A stretch of DNA of 64,000 bases from Paucihalobacter ruber (lineage in GTDB: Bacteria > Bacteroidota > Bacteroidia > Flavobacteriales > Flavobacteriaceae): assembly GCF_006494535.1 (NCBI RefSeq), contig NZ_VHIQ01000002.1:524508-588507 (forward strand), read 5' to 3'. The notes beneath the pieces are model-generated. The model made no database searches. It worked only from the letters and a program-made list of their open reading frames with translations, and was not told where the DNA came from. Positions 53,013-63,187 of the stretch are shown piece by piece (position 1 is the first letter of the stretch; each line of letters begins with the position of its first letter). Position numbers and translations under genes: made by a program.

Positions 53013-54204
53013 TGATATTAATTTGCAGAGTGAATTCGGAGGATTGATTTTCTTTAAACTGATAGTTTATAACTTCACATTTTTCGACCCAAATCAATGC
53101 GTCAATTTTATCAACCCAATTTAAAAATGACACGTGATTTTCGGTTATGCCTTGAAGGTTGATGACATTTGTAGTTAATTCAATTTCCTTTTCATCTTTA
53201 ATTTTTTTTGAAATGGGTTGATATATGAATGAATGCAGCAGTAGGTCGTTTGGGGTCATTTCAATTATCTGGTTCAGATAAAAGGCATTTTTAGGGTTAT
53301 TTACAATAGCTAATTTTGAAACTAATTTTTCAGATTGGGTAATTTTCTTTTGCAGTGATTCTATTTGATTGATTGTATTATTATAGATTATTTTTTTCTC
53401 GGCGAGTTGGTTATACTTATTGAAATAGCTATTGAATACCAAAAAATTGACTAGTAGAACGACAAAAATGGCTGATAGTCCAAACTTTAGGATTGATTTA
53501 GTTAAGTTTTGTTGCTGAAATTGTTTGTAGCTTTGACTTAATAAAGTTTGTAAGTTCTGACTAAAACCTGTGTGAGGTTTTAAAGTTGCTACAATTGCCG
53601 AAAATGGAAGCAGTTGCTTATTATTAATTGATAAACCGCTAATATTTTGGTCAGTAATCTTTGTTTCTGATGAAGTTATAATATTTAGAATTTGAGAATT
53701 TTTACATTCAATTCTGGCATTACTAGTAAATAAGAGTTCTGATTCTTGATTGGTAAGTATAAAACTTATGGGTAGGTTGCCCAAGAATATTGATTTTATT
53801 CCAATTTTGGCCCCATCAAATTGAGCAATAATATTATTCATGTAATCTTTTCTGCAAATACTTATAAATGCTTGACTTTTATGTGTTAAAATATTGTAGT
53901 AGAAATCGTTTATGTTTAGTTGAGGGAATGCTTGGTTTATTATTGAAGTTTCATCGAAGTCTTTTGAAGACATTAAGGCTTCCTTAGAAATAACTTGGTT
54001 GTTGTTAATAACCATTGAAACAGCTTTATTTGTGAGTTTTGTTGTATCCATTGAATTTAAACAACCTATCTCAAAGGATTTCAGCTGATGAATTTCATTG
54101 TTTTTTTTGTATGCCTCGACTACAACAATCGTTTCATCATGATTGACAATTTCAATACCAAAAAGCTTTATTTCAGGCAGCAATAATTTGTCGAAAATTT
54201 TCAA
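52996..54204 (-). CDS. PilM-PilN/GspL-like protein
   Basis: 402 residues. A cytoplasmic N-terminal domain with the PilM/GspL actin-like pattern (about 1-220), one transmembrane helix (about 243-263), a coiled coil (about 270-310) and a periplasmic ferredoxin-like domain (about 320-400, EIELTTNVINLQG). It combines PilM and PilN in one chain as in GspL. It would link the ATPase to the periplasmic assembly. Two bases after the secretin gene. Confidence 0.7.
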   Translation of the reverse strand: MKIFDKLLLPEIKLFGIEIVNHDETIVVVEAYKKNNEIHQLKSFEIGCLNSMDTTKLTNKAVSMVINNNQVISKEALMSSKDFDETSIINQAFPQLNINDFYYNILTHKSQAFISICRKDYMNNIIAQFDGAKIGIKSIFLGNLPISFILTNQESELLFTSNARIECKNSQILNIITSSETKITDQNISGLSINNKQLLPFSAIVATLKPHTGFSQNLQTLLSQSYKQFQQQNLTKSILKFGLSAIFVVLLVNFLVFNSYFNKYNQLAEKKIIYNNTINQIESLQKKITQSEKLVSKLAIVNNPKNAFYLNQIIEMTPNDLLLHSFIYQPISKKIKDEKEIELTTNVINLQGITENHVSFLNWVDKIDALIWVEKCEVINYQFKENQSSEFTLQINIIENTK

Positions 54205-54206
54205 AA

Positions 54207-56342
54207 CTAGTATATTATTGTTGGTTTTATAAAAACAGTTAATTTAGACTTTCTGCCTTCTCTCACTCTTTGGCTAAATAAAAATTTAATGAGTGGAATT
54301 CTCGCTAAAAATGGAACGCCTGAACCAGAATTATTAGTAAAATTTTCTTCCAGGCCCCCTAAAACAGCGATATCTTGGTCTTGCATTCTAACAATGCTCG
54401 AGAAATTACGTGAATTGATATCGGGTGGTGCATCTTCTGCGATGCGTTGACCGAAACTGGATTGAATGACGTTTATTTCGAGCAATACCTGGTTATTACC
54501 CGTTACATAAGGCATAATATCTAGACCCAATTTGGCGTCTACAGGAAAATAATTTCTGATTTCAGAAGTTTGGGGATTATCTGTGCCTATGATATTTCGT
54601 TGTACTATGGCGTAATAGGAAGTTTGGCCATTTGAAAATGAGGCTTTATGTCCGTTAAGGGTAGCTAATTTTGGTGTAGATTTTATTTTTAAATCGCCAT
54701 TGGTTTCCATAGCCTTAATAGTTGCATAAAAGTTTGGAATCACCTTTCCAAAATTGAACACTGATGTACTACTAAAACCACTAATAATACGGTTAATGGT
54801 TTCTGCTCCCAGTGTGAGGTCGGTTGTGGGAAACAAGTTGCCCTGAGTAGTAACAGGTTCATTACCGATGCCCCACGAAACACCTGTTTCCAGAGTGTTG
54901 CTAGTTTGAGCTTCAACAATCATCACCTCTATAATAATGACAGGGATGGATTTATCTATGTTTTTAATGAAGCTTTTAAAAGCTGTGATTTTAGCACTGG
55001 ATCCAGTAACATAGATGCTATTTCTTTCGGGGTCGACTGTAAAATCCAAATTAGATTTTACTTCGGTTGGAATTATATCGAGAATGGTTCTTTGGTTCTC
55101 ATTATTGTGATGATTAGTTAGATTATTGTTGTTCAACTCTTGTGGGCGCACATTTGGATTGTTAAAGCCTGTTGGGAGCTGGTTTCTGAAATTTTGACCA
55201 GCCGTATTGAAATTGTCTCTGATATTATTTGTCTCTGTTAGGAGTTCAGGATCTGACATTAAATTTACAGAACGGTAGTTGAGCATAATTAATTCTACTT
55301 GTCTAACACTTAACTGGTCTGCTGTTCCGTAATAATAAACATCACCTTCCTTTTTAAAAGTGTATACAGACTTTTGACTTGTGTTTGAAGCAGAATTAGA
55401 AGAAGTGTTGGACTGATTAGGTAACTTATCAATATTCGAGGACTCCCGAGTTTCAAATATTTTAACCAATAAATCATCAAAATAAATCTTATCGGTTTTA
55501 AATGTTATATTTCCTGCTTGATCTAATGGGCTTGCAATGAAAAAATTGAGCTTTAAGACATGACTAATTTCATTTATAATTGATTTGATTGATGTTTCTT
55601 TGAAATCGACCATTAATAGGCGTTTGGTGGAATCTAAAACTTTAAAATTAATCGATTTTTTAAGCGCACTTCCGTATCCCGAACCACTTACTGACACCTT
55701 ATTTTTTATTTCTTCGAATACATAAAAGTCATCATCAGTTACTGTTAAATTAAGTTGATTGGCATAAGCCAGTTTCTCCATAGCTGCATCGAATGGCGTG
55801 TTTTTTATGTAGGCAGTAAGCTTAAGGTTTTCCATACCAGGGGCAAAAAGTAAATTTTTGGCAGTTTTATTTGTAATTAATTTAAAAATGGTATAGAGTT
55901 CGTTGTTTTTAATATCTATATCTATGTTTTGTATAGTAGGATAGTAATTGACGACAGGTTTGTATTGTTGTAATAATTCGTTTTCTTCTAATGGTCTTAT
56001 TGTTAAAATATTTTCTAAAATATCGATGGTTAAATCATATTCATTACATAAGTATAGTAACAATTGAGAAAGGTTAATGTTGCTAAAGTTATTTCTTATT
56101 ACGTAATTGTTGAGTTCAGGCGACACCACCAGGTTAATTTGATTAATATTTGATATGGCAGTTATATAATTGCCTAATTCAATTTCGTTCAGGGTTATTT
56201 TAGAGTCAATTGCATTATTTAGTCCCGGCAATGAGGTAGCCAAGCTATCTAAACGTATTTTGAGTATATCGATTCTTGGCACGTTTTGACCAATAACATA
56301 AATGGGAATGATTAAAAAAATAATATACAGGATGAATTTCAT
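54207..56342 (-). CDS. Secretin (GspD/PilQ family)
   Basis: 711 residues. Signal peptide (1-18), an N0/STN-like domain, N-domains (about 100-400) with a Ser/Asn/Gln-rich linker, and a C-terminal secretin domain (about 440-705) with VIIIEVMIVEAQ, VLLEINVIQSSFG and the pore signature VPFLARIPLIKFLFSQR. It forms the outer-membrane channel. No lipobox and no pilotin gene next to it. Confidence 0.92.
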   Translation of the reverse strand: MKFILYIIFLIIPIYVIGQNVPRIDILKIRLDSLATSLPGLNNAIDSKITLNEIELGNYITAISNINQINLVVSPELNNYVIRNNFSNINLSQLLLYLCNEYDLTIDILENILTIRPLEENELLQQYKPVVNYYPTIQNIDIDIKNNELYTIFKLITNKTAKNLLFAPGMENLKLTAYIKNTPFDAAMEKLAYANQLNLTVTDDDFYVFEEIKNKVSVSGSGYGSALKKSINFKVLDSTKRLLMVDFKETSIKSIINEISHVLKLNFFIASPLDQAGNITFKTDKIYFDDLLVKIFETRESSNIDKLPNQSNTSSNSASNTSQKSVYTFKKEGDVYYYGTADQLSVRQVELIMLNYRSVNLMSDPELLTETNNIRDNFNTAGQNFRNQLPTGFNNPNVRPQELNNNNLTNHHNNENQRTILDIIPTEVKSNLDFTVDPERNSIYVTGSSAKITAFKSFIKNIDKSIPVIIIEVMIVEAQTSNTLETGVSWGIGNEPVTTQGNLFPTTDLTLGAETINRIISGFSSTSVFNFGKVIPNFYATIKAMETNGDLKIKSTPKLATLNGHKASFSNGQTSYYAIVQRNIIGTDNPQTSEIRNYFPVDAKLGLDIMPYVTGNNQVLLEINVIQSSFGQRIAEDAPPDINSRNFSSIVRMQDQDIAVLGGLEENFTNNSGSGVPFLARIPLIKFLFSQRVREGRKSKLTVFIKPTIIY

Positions 56343-56360
56343 TTTGTTGAATTAGGCGAT

Positions 56361-57770
56361 TTAAGTAAGTAAAATAGGGTAGACCTCTTCAATGGAAGTT
56401 GTCCCATTTTCAACTAATTTTATTGCATTATTTTTTAGGGTTGAAATCCGATTGATTTGTACATAACCATCAATTTCCAATTGATTTCCCATTATAAGTT
56501 CTGATAAGTTATTAGTAATTGGTAATATTTCGTAAATGGCCTGTCGTCCATTATAACCTGTATAATGACATTTTTGGCACCCAACCGGTTTAAAGACATT
56601 TTGTAAAGACTTTGGTATTTCGAAATTTTCGGGGAATTCATTTTTATCAATATTTGTTTTTATTTTGCAATGAGGGCACAATTTTCTAACTAGGCGCTGG
56701 GCGATACTTGCGTTAAGTGTACTTGCTATTAAAAATGGTGGGATACCCATATCAATCAGTCTTGAAATAGTAGCCCATGCTGAGTTTGTATGAATCGTTG
56801 ATAAGACTAAATGACCTGTAAGCGCCGCCCGAATAGCCATATTAGCTGTATTTGCATCTCGAATTTCGCCAACCATTATAACGTCGGGGTCTTGCCTGAG
56901 AAAGGTTCGTAAGGTACTGGTAAAATCTAAACCAATGGACTCTTTAAGTTGCACTTGATTTATACCCTCTAATATATATTCTATAGGGTCTTCTATAGTT
57001 AAAATGTTAGTGGTTTCGTTGTTTAGTAGTTTTAATGTGGCATATAGTGTAGTGGTTTTTCCTGAGCCCGTTGGCCCCGAGATTAATATTATACCATTAG
57101 GTTTTTTGATGGTTTCTTTGTAAATACTCAATTCTTCTTTGGTAAGGCCCAAGTCTGTTAGGGAAATATGTTGGGTATCTCTTTGTAGTATTCTCAAAAC
57201 CATTTTCTCGCCATATAGTGTGGGTAACGAAGATACCCTGACATCAAATTCATTATTTTTTAGAAGAACGCTAATTCGTCCGTCTTGTGGCAGTCTTTTC
57301 TCAGAAATATCGAGCCCTGCTTTAATTTTGAGTTTATTAATGAGTTTAGGATAATCGGTTTTTGCAATTACATAATGCTCTATAAGTTTACCGTCGAGAC
57401 GAAGCCTTACTCTGCATTTGTTCTCATAAATTTCAAAATGAATATCGCTACTACCGATATTTTGAGCTGTTAAGAGCAAGTTTTCCAAAAAGTCTTCTGA
57501 ATAGTTGAGACTATCCTTTGATTTGTTGTTATTCTCTCTATAGTTAGCAGCCAGTAACAGATTAAGTTGCTCGTTAGCTGTTTCAACCAATACAATTTGT
57601 TTACCTAAGATGATTTCAAGTTCTTGTTTTAACGAATCTGTTGGTTGAAGACAATTAAATTTCAAAGAATTCGGACCTACTTCTACCGGAACAATTTTGT
57701 AGTGATAAGCCTGCTCACCGGAAATGGTTTGTATGATTTCTTTTGGTAATTTATGTAAGGCATTAATCAT
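56361..57770 (-). CDS. GspE/PilB-type secretion ATPase
   Basis: 469 residues. Walker A GPTGSGKTTT near 229, Asp and His boxes, Walker B DPDVIMVGEIRD, and a tetracysteine zinc motif (CPHC and CQKC about 360-405). It lacks a long N1E region. It powers pseudopilus or pilus assembly from the cytoplasmic face. Its ATG shares one base with the stop of the prepilin peptidase gene (TAATG). Confidence 0.95.
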   Translation of the reverse strand: MINALHKLPKEIIQTISGEQAYHYKIVPVEVGPNSLKFNCLQPTDSLKQELEIILGKQIVLVETANEQLNLLLAANYRENNNKSKDSLNYSEDFLENLLLTAQNIGSSDIHFEIYENKCRVRLRLDGKLIEHYVIAKTDYPKLINKLKIKAGLDISEKRLPQDGRISVLLKNNEFDVRVSSLPTLYGEKMVLRILQRDTQHISLTDLGLTKEELSIYKETIKKPNGIILISGPTGSGKTTTLYATLKLLNNETTNILTIEDPIEYILEGINQVQLKESIGLDFTSTLRTFLRQDPDVIMVGEIRDANTANMAIRAALTGHLVLSTIHTNSAWATISRLIDMGIPPFLIASTLNASIAQRLVRKLCPHCKIKTNIDKNEFPENFEIPKSLQNVFKPVGCQKCHYTGYNGRQAIYEILPITNNLSELIMGNQLEIDGYVQINRISTLKNNAIKLVENGTTSIEEVYPILLT

Positions 57771-58246
57771 TAAAAACTATATTGATAATTATATAATTCT
57801 AACCATATGACGACAAAACAGCCAAAAATAAATAAGCTCATGTAACCTGCTAAAGGAACAGAATCATCAGCTTGTTTATTTTTAAGGATTAAATGTGTAA
57901 CCAATGAAAATAAAAGCGCACTAATCATAATCACCATAAAAGAGACTGTAGCAAACATTGCTGATAACCCAAGAAAAAAAAGTACATCACCTAAACCAAA
58001 AACCGCAGTAACAGGTTGTTTTAATTTAAATTTAGCGTATAATACAATGGTTAAGAAGAGGATTGAAACAAAGAGTACGTTTATTGTGATATTCAACAAG
58101 TATACCCGGGTAATGGTGTTAGACCAATAAAGCCAACCGCCCAAAATTGATACAGCAGGGAATAAGAATACATTCACCTGTCTGCTGTTGTAATCTTGTA
58201 TAAAAATTAACCAAAGAAATGTGAGCAACAATAGTTTGATAATCAT
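57770..58246 (-). CDS. Minimal prepilin peptidase (A24 family)
   Basis: 158 residues with about six transmembrane helices. Catalytic aspartates Asp18 (FIQDYNSR) and Asp85 in the GLGD motif (FGLGDVLFF). The N-terminal methylase domain of PilD is absent, so it should cleave but not methylate prepilins. It lies between pseudopilin and ATPase genes with only one or two bases between. Confidence 0.9.
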   Translation of the reverse strand: MIIKLLLLTFLWLIFIQDYNSRQVNVFLFPAVSILGGWLYWSNTITRVYLLNITINVLFVSILFLTIVLYAKFKLKQPVTAVFGLGDVLFFLGLSAMFATVSFMVIMISALLFSLVTHLILKNKQADDSVPLAGYMSLFIFGCFVVIWLELYNYQYSF

Positions 58247-58248
58247 AA

Positions 58249-58653
58249 TTAATCTTTTACAATTTGTTTAGGAATACCATCTTCGGTAATCTCCCATACA
58301 TTAAAAACACCGTCACCATCAAAGTCGGTAACTGCTGTTGCACGTGCTGTGAAAGCGTTATTATCAGCTTTTATAATTTCATAAGTGTAGTTGCTTGTGC
58401 CATTATTGTTGACTGTTTTTGGAGCTTCAAAATCAATCTCGTCTAAATGATTGGCATATTTTGAATTGAGGTATCTATAGGTGGTTTGATTATTGTATAA
58501 ATACTTCAATTGAATTTGCGCTTCTATGCTTTTTGCTTTTACTACCAATGGCATTAAATTTGGAAGTGCAATCAACATAAACACACCTATAATTAGTAAT
58601 ACAATGAGTACTTCTTGTAAGTTGAAAGCACTTACTTTAGTCGTTAGTTTCAT
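58249..58653 (-). CDS. Type II pseudopilin/type IV pilin-like protein
   Basis: 134 residues. Class III signal KVSA/FNLQEVLIV: cleavage after Ala9, with Glu at +5 (Glu14) and a 20-residue hydrophobic helix. Ala rather than Gly at -1 is common in Bacteroidota. The C-terminus has a DFDGDGVFNVWEITED loop that looks like a Ca2+-binding turn, as in GspG. It is the only pilin-like gene in the operon. Confidence 0.9.
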   Translation of the reverse strand: MKLTTKVSAFNLQEVLIVLLIIGVFMLIALPNLMPLVVKAKSIEAQIQLKYLYNNQTTYRYLNSKYANHLDEIDFEAPKTVNNNGTSNYTYEIIKADNNAFTARATAVTDFDGDGVFNVWEITEDGIPKQIVKD

Positions 58654-58663
58654 AGTTGTTATT

Positions 58664-59341
58664 TTAAATAAATCCGTGAAATTGTGCGCGTTCTATCAAT
58701 TTTTTGTCGCCGCCGTTTTCAATTTGAAATAGGTCTTTTAGTTTTCTTTTTCTAGATTCGAGTCCGCTAATTGAAAGGTGCACCTCTTTAATTATATCTT
58801 TCATTTTATATCCCTGTGAAATAAAGTATAGAATATCTCTGTCGATTTTATCTAATTTGATATTACAGGTTATTTGTTTTCTTAGTACTTTGAGTACAGA
58901 CCTTGAATAATAGGTGTTCAAGTTAAAAACAGATTTGATGGCTTTTTTCAAGTCTTCTCCATCTACATCTGTTTTAATGATTAATCCTTCGGGATTTATA
59001 TTAGCTATGAGGTTATTGATGCGATAATTACAGTTAATATTGGTAATAACGGTAATAATTGTTTTAGTGAAAAATTTACGGATTTCTTCACCAAGGTCTT
59101 CACCGCTGTAAATTTTATCAATTTTAGAAGGCGGAATACTGATGTCTAAAAACACCAAGTCGAACGGATTAGAGTTAACAGATTGGTGAATGAGTTTTAA
59201 GGCATCTGAACAAGTGTGAGCGATTTTATGTTTGAATTCAACCACACCAAACTCGTATGCATGTCTGTTAAGTAAATCTTTTAAGTAATTACAGAAAATG
59301 GGTTCGTCTTCTACGATGAGAACATTTATTTGTTTTTTCAT
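58664..59341 (-). CDS. Response regulator with LuxR-type helix-turn-helix
   Basis: 225 residues. Receiver domain (about 5-130) with Asp66 as phosphoacceptor (LVFLDISIPP), acidic Glu11/Asp12, and a conserved Lys in IIKTDVDG. C-terminal helix-turn-helix (about 160-222) with DILYFISQGYKMKDIIKEVH. No histidine kinase is next to it. It heads the secretion operon, so it probably regulates it; repeated palindromes upstream are candidate sites. Confidence 0.88.
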   Translation of the reverse strand: MKKQINVLIVEDEPIFCNYLKDLLNRHAYEFGVVEFKHKIAHTCSDALKLIHQSVNSNPFDLVFLDISIPPSKIDKIYSGEDLGEEIRKFFTKTIITVITNINCNYRINNLIANINPEGLIIKTDVDGEDLKKAIKSVFNLNTYYSRSVLKVLRKQITCNIKLDKIDRDILYFISQGYKMKDIIKEVHLSISGLESRKRKLKDLFQIENGGDKKLIERAQFHGFI

Positions 59342-59428
59342 ATTTAGGATAATTAAAAATTACAGAGGGATAATAAAAAATTAACATCCATTATGGCACT
59401 AAAGTAACGCTTGTCATTCAATTTGAAT

Positions 59429-59465
59429 AAAGGAAAAACCTTTTAAATTGTAAGGAAAAACCTTA
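59429..59465. promoter_or_regulatory. Pair 1 of AAGG-A5-CCTT palindromes
   Basis: AAAGGAAAAACCTTT at 59429-59443 and TAAGGAAAAACCTTA at 59451-59465, centres 22 bases apart (two helical turns). About 90 bases upstream of the response regulator start. See pair 2. Confidence 0.65.
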
Positions 59466-59657
59466 ATTCGGCTATATTGTTAATGATTTAAAATTAAGCA
59501 TATTAATTTTATGGAATCATAAAACTTATTCAAACAATATCAACAATGTTGATATTAAAGACACATCCGGTGTTGTAAACTTACTAGTTGACCTTTTGTG
59601 AAACCTCTGTTGAAATAGGTAACTGTGGCATGAAATATTAGTGAATGCCATTTAAAT

Positions 59658-59694
59658 AAAGGAAAAACCTTTAAAAATTCAAGGAAAACCCTTT
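59658..59694. promoter_or_regulatory. Pair 2 of AAGG-A5-CCTT palindromes
   Basis: AAAGGAAAAACCTTT at 59658-59672 and CAAGGAAAACCCTTT at 59680-59694, again 22 bases between centres, about 120 bases before the RHS start. The flanks of the two pairs are also similar (ATTTgAATAA before, GCTAT-T after), so the region was duplicated. Rest of 59342-59813: AT-rich, no gene. Confidence 0.65.
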
Positions 59695-59813
59695 ACGATA
59701 TTGAAATTTAGCTATTTAATTTTATCGAAATAATAAAAGGTGTTATAAAGTTTGATTAGATCATTATAACATTCAATAAAATTTCAATTAGTTTAATTTA
59801 AAAAAATCATTCC

Positions 59814-62800
59814 ATGAAAGCCTTGTTTACAAAATCTATTTCCTGTTTGTGCTTGTTAATAACTAGCGTTATCGGGGCTCAAGAATTGCCTGAAATCATT
59901 CCTCCTTCTCCAACGGTAGCCAACTTAATGCAGTTTGAGGAGGTACCTGTAAGTTATTATACCGGGCAGCCTAATATTTCTATTCCACTTTATAGCAAAA
60001 ACATAGGAGGCAACTTATCCTTAGATATAAGTCTCAGTTATAACACTCAAGGAATTAAAATTAACAATCGCTCAAGCTGGGTTGGTACTGGATGGTCGTT
60101 GAATGCCGGAGGAGTCATATCTCGAACTGTTAGAGGTTTGCCTGATGAATGGCCTAGAAATTCAGGTGGGATTACTGGTGAAGGTGTTTTCCACAATGAT
60201 GATTTTTGGAATTATGATAATTTAACAATTGCCCAAAAACAAGAATTTTTATGGAACAGTGGAGGTACTCCTGCTGACAAATATGATTATGAACTTGATT
60301 TATTTCAATTTAATATTATGGGTGCTACCGGTCGATTTATTATAGTTAAAGAAGCTGGACAATTAGTCCCAAAATTATTGACTAAAAATCAGAGTATTAA
60401 AATAGTGTTGGATTATGATAATAATTCTGCGAGTCCCACTTATTTTGCTTTAAATAAATTTACAATTGTAGATAATAATGGAAATCGTTTCATATTTGAT
60501 GAAAAAGAAACATCTGTTGCTCAGCCATTTAGTGCGATTGAATATTTTGATAATACAACAAACATTTCAGGCGCAAGCGATGATTATGTAAGTACCAATG
60601 CATGGCATTTATCTAGAGTTGAAAATAGTAATGGAGAGGAACTTATAAGCTTTAGCTATCAGACAAGTGTTGAAACTTATAATGTTTCTGTTTCGAGAAC
60701 AGATACTCGGCCATTAGTTGATGCAACTAATACAGCAAATTGGAATAATCTAAGTCAAATTAATTATAATGCTATTAACATTAAGCCAAGAAAAATTTAT
60801 GCTTATTATGTAACCTCTACTTCTACAAAGAAAATTCAAAATGTATATTTCCACGATGGTAGTTACGTTAATTTTGAACTTTATAATAAAAGTTTTTTAA
60901 CACATCCAGAAACGAATGGTCATGCTTTAGGTTACATTAAAATAAAGAACCCAAATCATACGGATAATAAGTTATTCAAATTTAATTATGGATTAATAGG
61001 TAGACTTTGGCTGAATAGTATTGAAGAAACTGCAGGTGGTAATACACATCCCTATCAATTTGAATATAACAATGAACAGCAATTACCAAATTTTGATACG
61101 GTTAATTTGACAGACGATTGGGGCTATTATAAAGGCGCATCTTTAACGGGTTGTGGGATTGTTATTCCAAGTCAAAGTGTGATTACTACAGGGTTACTGA
61201 AAAAAATTATTTATCCAACCGGAGGTAGTAAAGAATTTGAATTTGAAAGACATCAAATAACCTATCAAGGTAATCAGCAGTTAACTGACAACGGATATAG
61301 AGATAAGAATCCTGACAACTGGATACCTCAAAATAACACATACTCTTTTAGTAGCACGGGAAGTTTGCCACAACAATTCACTTTATCGCAAGAACAACAA
61401 ATAGTTTACAAATTAATAAGTACCACCGCCAATCAAAGTGAGCAAGAAAATTCTATGATAAGAATAACAGGACCCAACAATTACATTCAAACCTTTATGT
61501 TAACCCAAGAGGAAGTATGGTTTACAGCTCCTGCAGGAACCTTTCAAGTAGAACTTGTTAATTTAAATTTGGGTGCTAATTACACAGTTGATATTTGTTT
61601 GGGATATAAAAACTTTATTTCTAATATTAAGAGATATGTCTATGGTGGCGGTGTAAGAATTAAGAATATAATTTTTAAAGATAACCCCAATGATCTTACA
61701 AATAGTAAATTAATATCATTTAATTATGATGAATTAGGTTCTCAAAATAAATCGTCAGGTTCTATTGATGGTAAAATTACCGGAGTTATCAAAAGGCATG
61801 TCGAACCAGTCACCAGGATTTTGATTAACGAAAACTGTCCATTAAGTCCAATAAATGAACCGATAACCTTTAATTTTGAAGTCATCATAAATTCGGCTAG
61901 AGCAGAATTAACCCAAGGGCAATATGTGGGCTATAAGAGGGTAAAGACATTTGAATCTGGTAACGGGTTTAATGTTTATACCTTTACTTCAGCACAAGAT
62001 TTTTATAGTCCTTCAAGTGTTTTTGAGTTTCCTTATAAACCGGCAGATGATATTGATTATAAGCGGGGTCTGCTCATAAAACATGAAGTTTTTAATAATA
62101 CATCACAGTTATTAAAAGAAACTATAAACCTGTATTCTTATCAGGAAAGTATAATTGGACCATCTTATGTGCTCTACAATGACGATTGTGAATGGAAACA
62201 ATTTTATAGCAGGTATAATTTTTATGTTCAAATGACGACGGATCAAGAAATGACAGCTTGTTATGGTGAGAACGGATGTTCTAGAGATTGTTTACTTTTT
62301 TATGACAATTGTGGCACTGCAGCACCTATGTGGTTTGAAACCAATCATGTAAAATCTACTTGGGCAAGGCTTGAAGAAACCACCACCAAAGAATACTTTT
62401 ATCCTGCCACTGGCGGGCCTCTTGTAAAGGAGGTACGTAAGGAATTCGATTACAATCCACAAAACTATCAAGTCAGTGTTGAAGATACTTATTATGACAA
62501 GTCGGGCTCGGAGGAGCATTTGCAAACCAAGTATTATTATCCGCTTGGGATATCATTAAACAGTAATACCGGCACAGTTAAAAATGCATTGGTTAATCTC
62601 AATAAAATCAATGAAGTTTTAGAGACGCAAAGTTATAGAAATGGTGTTAAGTTAAGCGAAATGCATAATATATACCATCAATTTGCCACGAATCAAGTAT
62701 TGTTAAAAGAAGTAAAAGTGGGCAAGAATACCTTAACGCCTGACAAGCGCATTGAATTCCACAGATACGACACTTATGGTAATGGGTTAGAGGTTAGCAA

Positions 62801-63164
62801 AGCAGATGGCACCAAAATAAGTTATATCTATGGCTTTAACGGCTCCTTACCGGTTGCGAAAATTACCAATGCTAATTATTCTCAGGTAGAATCAATAATA
62901 GGCACTACCATGTTAACCGGTAACCTTACCACCAGTCAGCGCAATAACCTTCTGAATGGATTGGGTAGTGCCATGATTAACTTTTTAGAGCATGACCCTG
63001 CGGTAGGTATTACAAAAACCTATAATGAGCGTGGATTGCTTAATAGTTTTGACTATGATCCATTTAATCGCTTGATAAGAGTTAAAGACCACAACGGTAT
63101 GGTAGAGGGCTATAATGCTTACCATTATAAAAGTCAGCTCCAGCCAGTGCCGCTACCATTTTAA
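59814..63164 (+). CDS. RHS/YD-repeat type secreted protein
   Basis: 1116 residues with signal peptide (1-22, ending VIGAQ). N-terminal part conserved in Bacteroidota RHS-like proteins (MQFEEVPVSYYTGQPNISIP; SSWVGTGWSLNAGGVISR). YD-type repeats appear late (YNERGLLNSFDYDPFNRLIR). It ends soon after, without the RHS core, toxin tip or a T9SS sorting domain, so it may be a truncated or partner protein. Divergent from the pilus-like operon. Confidence 0.85.
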   Translation: MKALFTKSISCLCLLITSVIGAQELPEIIPPSPTVANLMQFEEVPVSYYTGQPNISIPLYSKNIGGNLSLDISLSYNTQGIKINNRSSWVGTGWSLNAGGVISRTVRGLPDEWPRNSGGITGEGVFHNDDFWNYDNLTIAQKQEFLWNSGGTPADKYDYELDLFQFNIMGATGRFIIVKEAGQLVPKLLTKNQSIKIVLDYDNNSASPTYFALNKFTIVDNNGNRFIFDEKETSVAQPFSAIEYFDNTTNISGASDDYVSTNAWHLSRVENSNGEELISFSYQTSVETYNVSVSRTDTRPLVDATNTANWNNLSQINYNAINIKPRKIYAYYVTSTSTKKIQNVYFHDGSYVNFELYNKSFLTHPETNGHALGYIKIKNPNHTDNKLFKFNYGLIGRLWLNSIEETAGGNTHPYQFEYNNEQQLPNFDTVNLTDDWGYYKGASLTGCGIVIPSQSVITTGLLKKIIYPTGGSKEFEFERHQITYQGNQQLTDNGYRDKNPDNWIPQNNTYSFSSTGSLPQQFTLSQEQQIVYKLISTTANQSEQENSMIRITGPNNYIQTFMLTQEEVWFTAPAGTFQVELVNLNLGANYTVDICLGYKNFISNIKRYVYGGGVRIKNIIFKDNPNDLTNSKLISFNYDELGSQNKSSGSIDGKITGVIKRHVEPVTRILINENCPLSPINEPITFNFEVIINSARAELTQGQYVGYKRVKTFESGNGFNVYTFTSAQDFYSPSSVFEFPYKPADDIDYKRGLLIKHEVFNNTSQLLKETINLYSYQESIIGPSYVLYNDDCEWKQFYSRYNFYVQMTTDQEMTACYGENGCSRDCLLFYDNCGTAAPMWFETNHVKSTWARLEETTTKEYFYPATGGPLVKEVRKEFDYNPQNYQVSVEDTYYDKSGSEEHLQTKYYYPLGISLNSNTGTVKNALVNLNKINEVLETQSYRNGVKLSEMHNIYHQFATNQVLLKEVKVGKNTLTPDKRIEFHRYDTYGNGLEVSKADGTKISYIYGFNGSLPVAKITNANYSQVESIIGTTMLTGNLTTSQRNNLLNGLGSAMINFLEHDPAVGITKTYNERGLLNSFDYDPFNRLIRVKDHNGMVEGYNAYHYKSQLQPVPLPF

Positions 63165-63187
63165 AAAGTTAAAAAAAATAAAGACAA

